Below are positions 25,475 to 34,464 of a DNA stretch of 64,000 nucleotides, piece by piece. The notes under the pieces are model-generated. The model was not told the DNA's origin and did no database searches. It worked only from the letters and a program-made list of their open reading frames with translations. The stretch's first letter is position 1; every line of letters starts with the position of its first letter. The DNA lies in the NCBI RefSeq assembly GCF_016793595.1, contig NZ_JAEULY010000005.1, positions 1 to 64,000 on the forward strand. Reading direction: 5' to 3'. A program made the translations under genes and the position numbers. The DNA is from Phreatobacter sp. (GTDB taxonomy: Bacteria; Pseudomonadota; Alphaproteobacteria; Rhizobiales; Phreatobacteraceae).

Positions 25475-26986
25475 CTACACGCGCTTGCGAAACATCAGGA
25501 TCACCGCGACCGGCACGACGAAGCCGATCGCGGTCGCGGTGATCAGCAGAGGGCCGAGCTCGGCATACATGCCGCGACCAACCGTGAAGACCTGGTTCAG
25601 GTATTTGGTCTGGAGCTGCCCCGCGACCAGCGCGAGGTTCATCAGCGAGGCCATCAGCGCGAACCACGTCGCCCGCCGCCCCTCCGGCGCGTAATAGGCG
25701 ACGAGGGTCAGAAGCGGGATCATCGACAGCTGCGCGAAGGGCGAGGACGTCGCCGCATCCACCACCGCGATGGTGCGCGCGCCGAAGCCGAGATTGGCCT
25801 CGGTCCAGCCGGCGAGCCCGTAGAACAGGCCGATATTGGGCAGTGACAGGATCGTGCCCGCAACCGCGATCCAGAACAGCACGGACGGCACGGAATATTC
25901 GGTGAGTTGCTTGGAGAACAGCCACATGGCGGCGATGGCGATGACCGCGCCGGTCTGGCGCAGCACGCCGTAGAAGGCCTCGTCAAACTTCAGCACGTCC
26001 AGCGACCACCAGAAATAGCCGTCCCCTACGCCCGGCGTCGCGCGGAACGCAAAGATGATCACCGAGGCGAAGAGGATGGAGCGCCGCGTCGCCGGATCGA
26101 TGTCGCGGGTGACGATGTGCAGCATCGTGATCACCACCACCATGGAGCCGGCGAAGACCACCTCCTGCGCATAGGGAACGCCGCCGAGCGCCACCGCGAC
26201 GACGAAAGCGCCGAAGCCGATGCCGCCGCCAAGGATGCGCCAGTCGAGCGGGCGGCGCTCCGCCGTCTCCCCCCGGTAGAGCAGGATGCCGGTGACCGAG
26301 ATCAGCGGAATGACCAGCCCGGCGAGAAAGACCTGCTCGCGGGTGAAGTGCTGGGCCAGGAAGCCGGACAGACCAGCGACCGACAGGATGCCGATGCCGA
26401 GCGCGAGGCGGCCGAGCACCTGCACCATGCCCAGATCGGCGCGAATCTCGGCATCCGCGCGCGGATTGCCGGCTGCATCGACGCGCTCGACCACTTCCGA
26501 CGACATGGCGTCCGCCACGACGTCCTGGATGACCGCGCCGAGCACGATCAGCAGCGCTCCCATCACATAGGCCTGATCCGACCTCAACGCGGCGAGCCAG
26601 CCGCCGGCGGCGCCTGCCAGCGTCACCAGTCCCGAGGCAGTAAAGGCGGCGCCGATCAGCACGTAGACGCGCCGCTGCAAGCCGAACAGCGGCACGGAAT
26701 CGACGAGTTGCCCGAACACCATCTTGATGGTCCAGGGCAGGCTCAGCCAGACGCCGATCCCCGCCAGTTCGGCCGGGGACAGCGACAGGCTCTCCTTGAT
26801 CCACATGTCGCGGGCGACATCGATGATGCCCAGCGCGCCATAGGCGAAATAGACCATCAGGAGCGGCAGGTAGGCTGCCTTCAGCGCTCGCACGGGACGG
26901 GCGACGTTGTCGCGCCAGATGGTGGCGAGCCGCGTTTCCGTCGCGGGCGACGGCTGGCCGGGAACGGCGGATGTGGTCTCGCTCAC
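25475..26986 (-). CDS. MFS/BT1-type (folate-biopterin family-like) transporter
   Basis: A 503-residue protein with twelve predicted transmembrane segments. The helix-1 region PLLMVYFAYGALGIIDVARD, LGAVIQDVVADAMSSEVV (~150-167) and GDGYFWWSLDVLKFDEAFYG (~325) recall the BT1/folate-biopterin transporter family, whose members carry pterins or related compounds. Substrate assignment is weak, and a generic MFS exporter is possible. Monocistronic, convergent with the ArsR-led operon. Confidence 0.75.
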   Translation of the reverse strand: MSETTSAVPGQPSPATETRLATIWRDNVARPVRALKAAYLPLLMVYFAYGALGIIDVARDMWIKESLSLSPAELAGIGVWLSLPWTIKMVFGQLVDSVPLFGLQRRVYVLIGAAFTASGLVTLAGAAGGWLAALRSDQAYVMGALLIVLGAVIQDVVADAMSSEVVERVDAAGNPRADAEIRADLGMVQVLGRLALGIGILSVAGLSGFLAQHFTREQVFLAGLVIPLISVTGILLYRGETAERRPLDWRILGGGIGFGAFVVAVALGGVPYAQEVVFAGSMVVVITMLHIVTRDIDPATRRSILFASVIIFAFRATPGVGDGYFWWSLDVLKFDEAFYGVLRQTGAVIAIAAMWLFSKQLTEYSVPSVLFWIAVAGTILSLPNIGLFYGLAGWTEANLGFGARTIAVVDAATSSPFAQLSMIPLLTLVAYYAPEGRRATWFALMASLMNLALVAGQLQTKYLNQVFTVGRGMYAELGPLLITATAIGFVVPVAVILMFRKRV

Positions 26987-27067
26987 GCTGTCCGGGCCCC
27001 GCTGTCGTGCATCGCCCTGTCTGTCACCGGCGCGGCGGGCGCGTCAATGCGCCACCGCAAGGACTGG

Positions 27068-28021
27068 TCAGGCGAGATTACGCAACACGGCGTCGGCGAA
27101 AGTCAGGAGGCCCTGATACGGCGTCTCGACATCCGCGATTTCAGGCGCCCAGCGCTTGGGTTCGGCGGGAAACGTCGAGATGCGCGTGCGTGCCTGGCGC
27201 ATGGCGGCGAGATAGTTCCGGGCCGATCGCTCGAAACCGATCATCGCCTGCGGATTGGCGGCGGCGAAGGTCTCCGCTTCGCCGAGCACGGCTTCGTAGG
27301 CGTTCATTGCGTCGTCGAGCCTCCCGAGCTCGATCACGCCGCCGGCACGCGGGAACACCGCCATGACCCGGCGCGCCTCGATGGTCGTGCGGCGGATGGT
27401 CCAGCGACCATCGCGGCCGGCGCGGCGCTCGAAGGCGGCGAGTTCCGCCTGCTCGACCACTTCCCGCACCGGTTCCAGCGTCGTCTGGGCCTCGCGGTAG
27501 GCCGTGAGGAAGGCCGGCACGGCCTTGCGCAGGCGGGCATGATATTCGCGCGCCTTCGCGCCGCCGTCCTGTCTGTGCTGGCCGGAGGCATGGTAGGCGG
27601 CGGCCTCCGTCACGAGGGGCGCCACCTCGCCATGCAGCTGGATGACCATGGCCATGGCCGGGTCGCATTCCGCGAGCGACGGGCTCTGGCTCACCTCGGC
27701 GCGGGCGGCGGCCAGCTCGCGCGAGAGGTCGCGCGGTTCGTGCAGGCCGTTGATGCTGGCCTCGTTGCCGCTCGGCCCGCGGTCCGGGTTCACCAGCCAG
27801 GTATATCGCTGCCACATGGTCCGCATCTGCCCGGCGAGGTCCAGCAGGTCGGCATAGGCGTTGACCTTGGCGCGGACACGCACGAGGTCGGAGCCAATGG
27901 CCGCGCCGCCGGACGCCCGGGCCGGCGCGAGCGCCACCAGCGGCAGACCGGCGAAGGCTAGGGCGATGCTGCGGCGGGAGAGCTGCGAGGAAGACAGCGA
28001 TCGGGACGGGGAAAAGCGCAT
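27068..28021 (-). CDS. DUF3829 (YiiG-like) exported protein
   Basis: A 317-residue protein with a signal sequence (SRRSIALAFAGLPLVALAPA, probable cleavage after ARA). The mature part is helical, with KVNAYADLLDLAGQ near residue 52 and a DGRWTIRRTTIEARRVM region, as in YiiG/DUF3829 proteins. No lipobox Cys is present, so it should be soluble in the periplasm or anchored only by its leader. The start at 28021 is preferred because the longer frame to 28084 would bury the leader. Function unknown. Confidence 0.78.
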   Translation of the reverse strand: MRFSPSRSLSSSQLSRRSIALAFAGLPLVALAPARASGGAAIGSDLVRVRAKVNAYADLLDLAGQMRTMWQRYTWLVNPDRGPSGNEASINGLHEPRDLSRELAAARAEVSQSPSLAECDPAMAMVIQLHGEVAPLVTEAAAYHASGQHRQDGGAKAREYHARLRKAVPAFLTAYREAQTTLEPVREVVEQAELAAFERRAGRDGRWTIRRTTIEARRVMAVFPRAGGVIELGRLDDAMNAYEAVLGEAETFAAANPQAMIGFERSARNYLAAMRQARTRISTFPAEPKRWAPEIADVETPYQGLLTFADAVLRNLA

Positions 28022-28128
28022 GGCGATCTCGTCGGAAGGGCGTTGTTGTTGGCCCTTCTGTCGATCACCGCGGTTTCGCGCCAACGATCCTCGGCGCTAT
28101 CAGCTGTTTCAGTTGCTTCCAGCCGACA

Positions 28129-28323
28129 TCAGGCCGGACGGCGCCAGGCCGCCCCGCCGCATTCCTTCCAATTCAGCGCGCAAAGCGTCTCCGCGATCCG
28201 CTCCTCGGCTGCTTGAACGGAAGCGGCCGGCCATTCGCCGACGACCACGTCGTCATGCTTGAAGACAACCTTGAACGGGCGTGCCTTGAAGGCAGTGGGA
28301 CGAACTTCGGCGGTGAGTTGCAT
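28129..28323 (-). CDS. Small conserved-looking hypothetical protein
   Basis: A 64-residue protein, MQLTAEVRPTAFKARPFKVV at the start, with FKHDDVVVGEWPAASVQAAE and a final LNWKECGGAAWRRP. GGGAGG lies 7 nt before this start, which is why it is chosen over 28419. It is basic and has no signal or membrane segment. I do not recognise the family. Confidence 0.65.
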   Translation of the reverse strand: MQLTAEVRPTAFKARPFKVVFKHDDVVVGEWPAASVQAAEERIAETLCALNWKECGGAAWRRPA

Positions 28324-28437
28324 CGCTATCCTCCCAAGGCGAACCGGACCATGCGGCGAGGATAGAGATGGAGACGGCGACAGTGTGGCGCATCCCCGCA
28401 TTTTTCGTGGAATTATCAAACAATTGCGAGCAGCCGG

Positions 28438-29091
28438 CTAAGGGCCTTGCCGCAATCTCCAGACCGCCGTGCGCTTGATCTCTAGATCCTCCAGCGCCCG
28501 TGTCACCGGCACTTCGTATTCCGCGAGTTTCACCAGCCGTTCCCTCGGCAGGTAGGTGCGGCCGGGGTCGCCGATCAGCACGGGGCGGCCCTCTGCGGCG
28601 ATCGGGCCGAGCCAGGCCATCATCGCCTCGGTCATGTCGCGCTGGTAGCAGATGTCGCCGGCAAGGATCACGTCCCAGCCGTCGTCCGTGCCGGAGGGGT
28701 CGCCAGTGCGCGCCGTCACGGTGACGCCGTTGGCGCCGGCATTGAGACCCACCGCCACCTCGGCGAAGGCGTCGATGTCGACGCCGGTCACCTCGGCCGC
28801 CCCGGCCTTGGCCGCCGCGATGGCGACGAGCCCCGAGCCGGTCGCGACATCCAGCACGCGCCGGCCGCGCACGACGCCGGGATTGTCGAGCACATAGCGC
28901 GCCAGCGCCTGTCCGCCGGCCCAGGCGAAGGCCCAGAACGGCGGCGGCAGGCCGATCGTGCCCAACTCCTCCTCGGTCTTCTGCCAGAGGGCGGTGGCCT
29001 CGTCCGCGAGATGCAGCGCGATCTCCGGCGCATGCGGCACCGGCATCAGCCGCGTATGGGCCCGGACAAAGGCGGCGCGGTCGGCGATCAT
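28438..29091 (-). CDS. Class I methyltransferase, ETFB-lysine methyltransferase-like
   Basis: A 217-residue AdoMet enzyme. PPPFWAFAWAGGQALARYVL (~49-68) precedes motif I LDVATGSGLVAIAA (~80), the acidic loop VTGVDIDAFA, and DVILAGDICYQ. IGDPGRTYLPRERL is near the end. The FWAFAWAGGQ opening and DPGR loop resemble METTL20/EtfB lysine methyltransferases, which modify the electron-transfer flavoprotein beta subunit. Nicotinamide-methylase-like naming is the usual alternative. With several acyl-CoA dehydrogenases in the window an ETF link is plausible but not shown. Confidence 0.75.
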   Translation of the reverse strand: MIADRAAFVRAHTRLMPVPHAPEIALHLADEATALWQKTEEELGTIGLPPPFWAFAWAGGQALARYVLDNPGVVRGRRVLDVATGSGLVAIAAAKAGAAEVTGVDIDAFAEVAVGLNAGANGVTVTARTGDPSGTDDGWDVILAGDICYQRDMTEAMMAWLGPIAAEGRPVLIGDPGRTYLPRERLVKLAEYEVPVTRALEDLEIKRTAVWRLRQGP

Positions 29092-29155
29092 GGTGCTTCT
29101 CGCGAAAAAGCCGGGCGCTGAGCCCGGCTTTCCGTATCGGTCGAGGCGGAACCGC

Positions 29156-29638
29156 TCACTGGGTGAGGGCCGGGCCGCCGCCCTCCGCCGGGGCCTGCGC
29201 CATGCGCTGGCGATAGAGCGCGACGAAATCGATCGGATCGAGATAGAGCGGCGGGAAGCCGCCGTCGCGGGTGGCGTTGGCGATGATCTGGCGCGCGAAG
29301 GGGAACAGCAGGCGCGGGCACTCGATCAGCACCATCGGATGGATGGAGTCCTCGGGAACGCCGGCGATCCGGAAGATGCCGCCGAAAATCAGCTCGAACT
29401 TGAAGAGCGTCATTTCCTTGGTCTTGGCGTCGCCCTCGATGGTGAGTTCCACCTGGAACTCCTCGGCGCTCATCGGATTGGCGTTGACATTGATCTGGAT
29501 GTTGATCGCCGGCTGGTCGTTCTGCGGCATCAGCGAGCGCGGCGCATTGCGGTTCTCGAACGAGAGATCGCGCACATACTGGGCCAGCACGTTGAGCTGC
29601 GGGGCTGCGTCGAGCGCGGGTTCGCCGTTGGTGGTCAT
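29156..29638 (-). CDS. secB: Protein-export chaperone SecB
   Basis: A 160-residue SecB of normal length. It holds preproteins unfolded and passes them to Sec[21 protein letters not shown] forms the first strand region, [20 protein letters not shown] (~110-130) is the family signature, and [20 protein letters not shown] completes the core. The start [10 protein letters not shown] at 29638 is chosen over the longer open frame. Transcribed leftward, alone. Confidence 0.96.
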   Translation of the reverse strand: MTTNGEPALDAAPQLNVLAQYVRDLSFENRNAPRSLMPQNDQPAINIQINVNANPMSAEEFQVELTIEGDAKTKEMTLFKFELIFGGIFRIAGVPEDSIHPMVLIECPRLLFPFARQIIANATRDGGFPPLYLDPIDFVALYRQRMAQAPAEGGGPALTQ

Positions 29639-29831
29639 GCTTCTTCGCTCCGTTCGCGGGCTTGGCGTCAGGTGAGGGGCGCTGTGCGGAACCGCAAGGC
29701 GCGACGATGTGGCGCGCCAGCTACCACGCGGGGCGAACAGGGGCAAGGACGGGGCGCGGAGCCGCTCGGACGGGTTGATGCCCGGGGGGCGGTTCCGCCA
29801 AGGTCTGCATCGCGAAATGGGGAGTGTGGCG

Positions 29832-30611
29832 ATGGCCGAGCCAGGCATCAGGGTCGAATTCAGGGAACGGGCGGGCAACCGCGTCGCCGAGATTGCCATC
29901 GACAACCAGCGCCGGCTCAACTGCCTCTCGACGCCGCTGCTGGTGGAGCTTGCGGCGGTTTTCTCACGGCTGTCCGAGGACGAGGCGCTGCGGGCCGTCA
30001 TCCTGACCGGTGCGGGCGAGAAGGCCTTCATCGGCGGCGCGGACCTCAACGAGCTTGGCGCCTTCGACGCGGACACCGCGCGTCTGTTCATCACCCGCCT
30101 GCATCAGGCCTGCGCCGCCGTCCGTGCCTGCCCGGTGCCGGTGATCGGGCGGATCAGCGGCTTCTGCCTCGGTGGCGGGCTGGAGGTCGCCGCCTGCTGC
30201 GACATGCGCGTCGCCTCCGAGACGGCCGTTTTCGGCATGCCGGAGGTCCATATGGGCATCCCCTCGGTGATCGAGGCGGCCTTGCTGCCGGGCCTGATCG
30301 GCTGGGGGAAAACGCGTGAGATGCTGCTCACCGGTCAGCTCTATGGGGCCGAGGAGGCCCGCGCGATGGGCTTCGTCCAGAAGGTTGCACCGGCCGGCGA
30401 ACTGGACGGGGCGGTCGATCACTGGCTCGCCGGCATCGCCAGAGGCACGCCGAAGGCCGTACGCGCGCAGAAGGCGCTGATCGGCCGCTGGGAGCGTGTC
30501 TCGATCGAGGAGGGCATCTATGCCGGCATCGACGCCCTGTCGGATGCCTACAGGACGGGCGAGCCGCAGGCGGCCATCGCGGCCTTCTTTGCAGCCAAGG
30601 CGAAGGGCTGA
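29832..30611 (+). CDS. Enoyl-CoA hydratase/isomerase family protein
   Basis: A 259-residue crotonase. [10 protein letters not shown] (~63) and [15 protein letters not shown] (~112-126) form the oxyanion hole. The first catalytic Glu is in GLEV. The second position reads [19 protein letters not shown], a Glu-containing variant seen in a distinct subgroup of bacterial crotonases. The start at 29832 is set by GGGGAG 7 nt upstream. It diverges from secB and converges on fxsA. Substrate not predictable. Confidence 0.87.
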   Translation: MAEPGIRVEFRERAGNRVAEIAIDNQRRLNCLSTPLLVELAAVFSRLSEDEALRAVILTGAGEKAFIGGADLNELGAFDADTARLFITRLHQACAAVRACPVPVIGRISGFCLGGGLEVAACCDMRVASETAVFGMPEVHMGIPSVIEAALLPGLIGWGKTREMLLTGQLYGAEEARAMGFVQKVAPAGELDGAVDHWLAGIARGTPKAVRAQKALIGRWERVSIEEGIYAGIDALSDAYRTGEPQAAIAAFFAAKAKG

Positions 30612-30615
30612 GGCG

Positions 30616-31074
30616 TCAGCGCGGTCCGAGTCGCGGATCCTGCGGCGGCCGGCGCGGTTCCTCGCGCCAGTCGGCGGGGTCGAGATCGACCACGCCGGGC
30701 GGTGTCGGACGCCGGGCCGAGGCGGTCTGCAGCGTTGCGCCGCCCGACAGCAGGCCCTTGATCGCGGGCAGTAGCAGGAGCACCGCGATGACGTCGGTCA
30801 CATAGCCCGGAATGGCGAAGAGAAGGCCGGCAAAGGCGGTCAGCATGCTGCCCTTGGCGGCATCGCCCGACATCAGCACGACACCGCCGCGCGCCATCTG
30901 CGAGAACAGCAGTCGCGCGCCGCCCTTGAGGATCATGACGCCAAGGAACGATGTCGCGAGCACGCCGAGCAGCGCGGCGAAGAAGCCGACGCGACCCGCG
31001 ACCCAGAAAAAGGTCGCGAATTCGAGAAAAGGCAGCGCGATCAGGCCGAGAACGAGCCAGCGCAGTTGGATCAT
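30616..31074 (-). CDS. fxsA: FxsA family membrane protein
   Basis: A 152-residue inner-membrane protein with about four helices in residues 1-125 (LRWLVLGLIALPFLEFATFF; GFFAALLGVLATSFLGVMIL; GLLFAIPGYVTDVIAVLLLL) and a Pro/Arg-rich cytoplasmic tail. LPFLEF and AIPGYVTDV are FxsA signatures. In E. coli, high FxsA dose suppresses F-plasmid exclusion of phage T7. The start at 31074 follows GGGAG by 8 nt. Confidence 0.9.
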   Translation of the reverse strand: MIQLRWLVLGLIALPFLEFATFFWVAGRVGFFAALLGVLATSFLGVMILKGGARLLFSQMARGGVVLMSGDAAKGSMLTAFAGLLFAIPGYVTDVIAVLLLLPAIKGLLSGGATLQTASARRPTPPGVVDLDPADWREEPRRPPQDPRLGPR

Positions 31075-31219
31075 GGACAAGTCTCCCGCCGCCATAGCTG
31101 GGATGCTTTAGGTAACGTTGCAAGCGGACGGCCTGTCGCAGGCCCTGCCTTCCCACCGCCATCGTGCAGCCTATGATGGCGAAAATCCCGTTGAAAGCCA
31201 TGTCAGGACCGATGCCGCT

Positions 31220-33112
31220 ATGACCGATGCCGAGCAGAAGGCCGCAGCCGCGGTGTCCGCCTTCGCCCCCGACCGCCGGTCCGTCGTCCTCGCTCCGTTC
31301 GCCGCCGCCATGTTCGGCCTGCCGGCCGTGGCGCAGGAGACGCCGGTCTGGCGGCACGCGCTCAGCCTCACCGGCGAGATCAAGTACCCGCCCGGCTTCC
31401 GGCACACCGGCTACGTCAACCCGGCCGCGCCGAAGGGCGGCCTCGTCCGCGATTCCGTCGAGGGGACGTTCGACAGTTTCAACACGGTCATTCCCAGAGG
31501 CTCGGCCGCCCCCGTCACCGCGCACCTCTACATGCCGCTGTTCGAGGACGCGATGGACGAGATATCCACCGCCTACGGCGCCATCGCCGATGCGGTTCGT
31601 CATCCCGCGGATTTTTCCTCCGTGACCTATCGCATCAACCCGGCTGCGCGCTGGCACGACGGCCAGCCGATCACGCCCGAGGACGTGATCTGGACCATGG
31701 AGCAGGTGAAGAAGCTCGATCCGCGCCGGGGCTTCTACTATCGCAACGTCGTGAAGGTGGAGAAGACCGCCGAGCGCGAGGTCACCTTCACCTTCGACGC
31801 GCCCGGCAATCGCGAGAAGCCGCAGATCGTCGGCCAGCTCCAGATCCTGCCGAGACACTGGTGGGAGGGAACGGACGCGCAGGGGCGCCGCCGCGACATC
31901 TCGCAGACCACACTGGAGCCGCCGCTCGGCTCCGGCCCCTACCACATCAAGAGCTTCGAGGCCGGCCGCTCGCTGGCCTTCGAGCGCGTGCCGGACTGGT
32001 GGGCGAAGGACCTGCCGATCTATGTCGGCAAGCACAATATCGACGAGCTGCGCTACGAGTTCTTCCGCGACGGCACGGTCGAGCTGGAGGCGTTCAAGGC
32101 CGACCAGATCGATTTCCGCACCGAGATTTCGGCGCGCGTCTGGGCGACGCAGTACGATTTCCCAGCGGTCAGGGACGGTCGCGTCATCCGCGAGGAGTTC
32201 TCCGAACGCGCCTCCACGCAGATGCAGGCGATCATCCTCAACCTGCGCCTGCCGAAATTCCAGGACGCGCGCGTGCGCCGAGCGCTGATCGCCATGTTCG
32301 ACTTCGACACGATGAACGCCAACCTGATGTTCGGCGCCTACAAGCGCACGACCAGCTTCTTCGTCGCGACCGAACTTGCCGCGACGGGCCTTCCGGAGGG
32401 CCGCGAACTCGCCATCCTCGAAACCGTTCGCGACAAGGTGCCGGCGGAAATCTTCACGAGCGCGCCGTCGCTGCCGGCCGGCGGGTCGTCGGAGAACCAG
32501 CGCAACAACCTGCGCGAGGCGCTGCGCCTGATGCAGGAGGCGGGCTACGTCGTGCGCAACCGGCGCATGGTCAACGCACAGACCGGCGAGCCCTTCCGTA
32601 TCGAACTGCTGCTGAACGGCCCGACCTTCGAGCGCCACGCCCTCGCCTTCAAGACCGCGCTCGAACGCCTCGGCGTCGATCTGCAACTGCGCGTCGTCGA
32701 TTCATCGCAATATGTGAACCGCATCCGCGAGCGGAACTTCGAGGCGATCTTCGGCTCCTACCCTCAGACGCTGTCGCCCGGCAACGAGCAGCGCGACTTC
32801 TTTGGCGCGGCGGCGGCGGACAGACCCGGATCGTACAACTATGCCGGCATCAAGAACCCGGCTCTCGACGCGATCATCGAGAAGATCATCTACGCCAGGG
32901 ACCGCACCGAACTGGTCGCCGCGACGCGCGCCATGGACCGCGTGCTGCTCGCCAATCACTACATGATCCCGACCTGGTATTTGGACCAGCAGCGCACCGC
33001 TCGCTGGAACCGCTATTCGCGGCCGGAGACCATGCCCTATTACGGCGCGGCCGCCTTCCCGACGATCTGGTGGTGGGATCAGGCCAAGGCGCGGGCTTTG
33101 GGCAGCCGCTAG
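31220..33112 (+). CDS. Family 5 extracellular solute-binding protein (YejA-like)
   Basis: A 630-residue periplasmic binding protein for peptide-like ligands. An N-terminal leader (SVVLAPFAAAMFGLPAVAQ) precedes the mature part, which contains YPPGFRHTGYVNPAAPKGG, the opening typical of YejA/microcin-C-type proteins. RWHDGQPITPEDVIWTME and EPPLGSGPYHIKSFEAGRS are family-5 landmarks. The C-terminal TMPYYGAAAFPTIWWWD closes the fold. No permease or ATPase genes adjoin it, so it is an orphan here. The start MTDAEQ at 31220 is preferred over an upstream ATG that gives a non-secretory N-terminus. Confidence 0.87.
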   Translation: MTDAEQKAAAAVSAFAPDRRSVVLAPFAAAMFGLPAVAQETPVWRHALSLTGEIKYPPGFRHTGYVNPAAPKGGLVRDSVEGTFDSFNTVIPRGSAAPVTAHLYMPLFEDAMDEISTAYGAIADAVRHPADFSSVTYRINPAARWHDGQPITPEDVIWTMEQVKKLDPRRGFYYRNVVKVEKTAEREVTFTFDAPGNREKPQIVGQLQILPRHWWEGTDAQGRRRDISQTTLEPPLGSGPYHIKSFEAGRSLAFERVPDWWAKDLPIYVGKHNIDELRYEFFRDGTVELEAFKADQIDFRTEISARVWATQYDFPAVRDGRVIREEFSERASTQMQAIILNLRLPKFQDARVRRALIAMFDFDTMNANLMFGAYKRTTSFFVATELAATGLPEGRELAILETVRDKVPAEIFTSAPSLPAGGSSENQRNNLREALRLMQEAGYVVRNRRMVNAQTGEPFRIELLLNGPTFERHALAFKTALERLGVDLQLRVVDSSQYVNRIRERNFEAIFGSYPQTLSPGNEQRDFFGAAAADRPGSYNYAGIKNPALDAIIEKIIYARDRTELVAATRAMDRVLLANHYMIPTWYLDQQRTARWNRYSRPETMPYYGAAAFPTIWWWDQAKARALGSR

Positions 33113-33116
33113 CGCA

Positions 33117-34037
33117 TCACGCCGCGCGGGCCGGAAACACGCCCGCCCGCAGCAGTGCCGAGGGCATGGGCTTGCCGAGCACGCCGGCCAGCCAGCGCGC
33201 CGTGTCGATCACCGTGTCAATGTCGAGCCCGGTCTCGATGCCCATGCGGTTGAACGCATAGACGAGATCCTCGGCGGCCACGTTGCCGGTGGCGGCGGGC
33301 GCGAAGGGGCAGCCGCCGACGCCGCCCGTCGAGGCGTCGAGGAAATCGACGCCCGCCGCCACCGCCGCGATGGCGTTGGCGATGCCGGTATTGCGCGTGT
33401 CGTGGAAATGGCACCGCCATTTCACTGTCGAGGACAGCTTTTTCGCCCGCGTCAGCATATCCGTGACCTGCGAGGGCACGCCGCAGCCGATCGTGTCGGC
33501 GAAGCCGATGTCGAAGGGGTCCAGCGGCAACAGGGCCTCGACGACCTCCATGACCCGCTCCACCGGCACCTCGCCGTCGAACGGGCAGCCGAAACAGGTG
33601 GTCACCGAAATCGACATCGGAATGCCAGCCACCCGCGCGATGGCGGCCACGTCCCTCGCGCCGGCGATGAGATCGGCGGTGGAGGCGTTCTGATTGCGTC
33701 TGGCGAAGCCCTCGGACGCCGAGACCACGTAGTTGATCTGCGTGCATTTCGCCGCCACCGCCCGGTCGGCCCCGCGCGCGTTGAGCGCGAGCCCGATCAG
33801 GTTGCGGTCTGCGTAACGCCCCGCGAGCCCGGCCATCACGGCCTCGGCATCGGCCATCTGCGGCACGTGCTTCGGATGGGCGAAGGACACCGCCTCGACA
33901 TGGCGGAAGCCGGCCGCGAAGGCCCGTTCGACGAGGGCGATCTTGTCCTCGGTCGAGACCATCGCCTTCTCGTTCTGCAGGCCGTCGCGGGGCGCGACCT
34001 CGATGATCTCGACGGAACGGCTGACAGTTTCAGGCAT
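33117..34037 (-). CDS. Hydroxymethylglutaryl-CoA lyase
   Basis: A 306-residue TIM-barrel enzyme of the HMGL-like family, cleaving HMG-CoA to acetoacetate and acetyl-CoA at the end of leucine catabolism. APRDGLQNEK (~14-23) carries the metal-binding Asp. CHFHDTRNTGIANA supplies the metal-ligand histidines, and DASTGGVGGCPFAPAATGN contains the active-site Cys loop. SD GGAGG lies 5 nt before the start at 34037. Length is normal. Confidence 0.9.
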   Translation of the reverse strand: MPETVSRSVEIIEVAPRDGLQNEKAMVSTEDKIALVERAFAAGFRHVEAVSFAHPKHVPQMADAEAVMAGLAGRYADRNLIGLALNARGADRAVAAKCTQINYVVSASEGFARRNQNASTADLIAGARDVAAIARVAGIPMSISVTTCFGCPFDGEVPVERVMEVVEALLPLDPFDIGFADTIGCGVPSQVTDMLTRAKKLSSTVKWRCHFHDTRNTGIANAIAAVAAGVDFLDASTGGVGGCPFAPAATGNVAAEDLVYAFNRMGIETGLDIDTVIDTARWLAGVLGKPMPSALLRAGVFPARAA

Positions 34038-34171
34038 GGCATCCTCCGGGAGGGGAGTTGTCAGCGAGGGACCGGGCGAATGCAAGCGCCGGCATGAGGG
34101 GCTTCGGGAACGCCGCCACTCTTTCGTGCGTTTCTCCCGGTCAGCTCGTTCCCGATCGACAGGAGACCGTC

Positions 34172-34453
34172 ATGACCGAACGGATCGCAAGGCGCGGCAT
34201 TCTGGCCTTGGCTCTTGCCGCCGCCGGCTTCGCCTTCGTCGCCGCGCCGGCCGGAGCGCGCGAGATGCAGTGGCGCCGCCGCCATCGCCGCCGCTGGGTC
34301 AGGCGTCGCCGGTGGCGCGATGAACCCGATTACGTCGAACGCCATTATGGTCCGCCGCGCCGCCGGTATGGCCTGTCGGCACGCGACCGCATGCTGATCG
34401 ACCGCCAGCAGGTGCCGAGTTCCTATGGTTCGACGTCACCCTTCTTCGACTGA
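34172..34453 (+). CDS. Small exported arginine-rich protein
   Basis: A 93-residue protein. A Sec-type leader (GILALALAAAGFAFVAAPAGA, near residues 9-29) precedes a very basic stretch RRRHRRRWVRRRRWRD. The tail is YVERHYGPPRRRYGLSARDR. SD AGGAG lies 6 nt before the ATG. I do not recognise the family. The basic stretch suggests binding to an anionic partner such as lipopolysaccharide or a nucleic acid, but that is conjecture. Confidence 0.65.
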   Translation: MTERIARRGILALALAAAGFAFVAAPAGAREMQWRRRHRRRWVRRRRWRDEPDYVERHYGPPRRRYGLSARDRMLIDRQQVPSSYGSTSPFFD

Positions 34454-34464
34454 CGCACGAGCCG

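Noticed and set aside
25907..27961. A 684-codon open frame antisense to the BT1-type transporter and DUF3829 genes.
   Set aside because: No recognisable domain. The opposite strand has clear membrane-protein and family motifs, so this is a GC-driven shadow.
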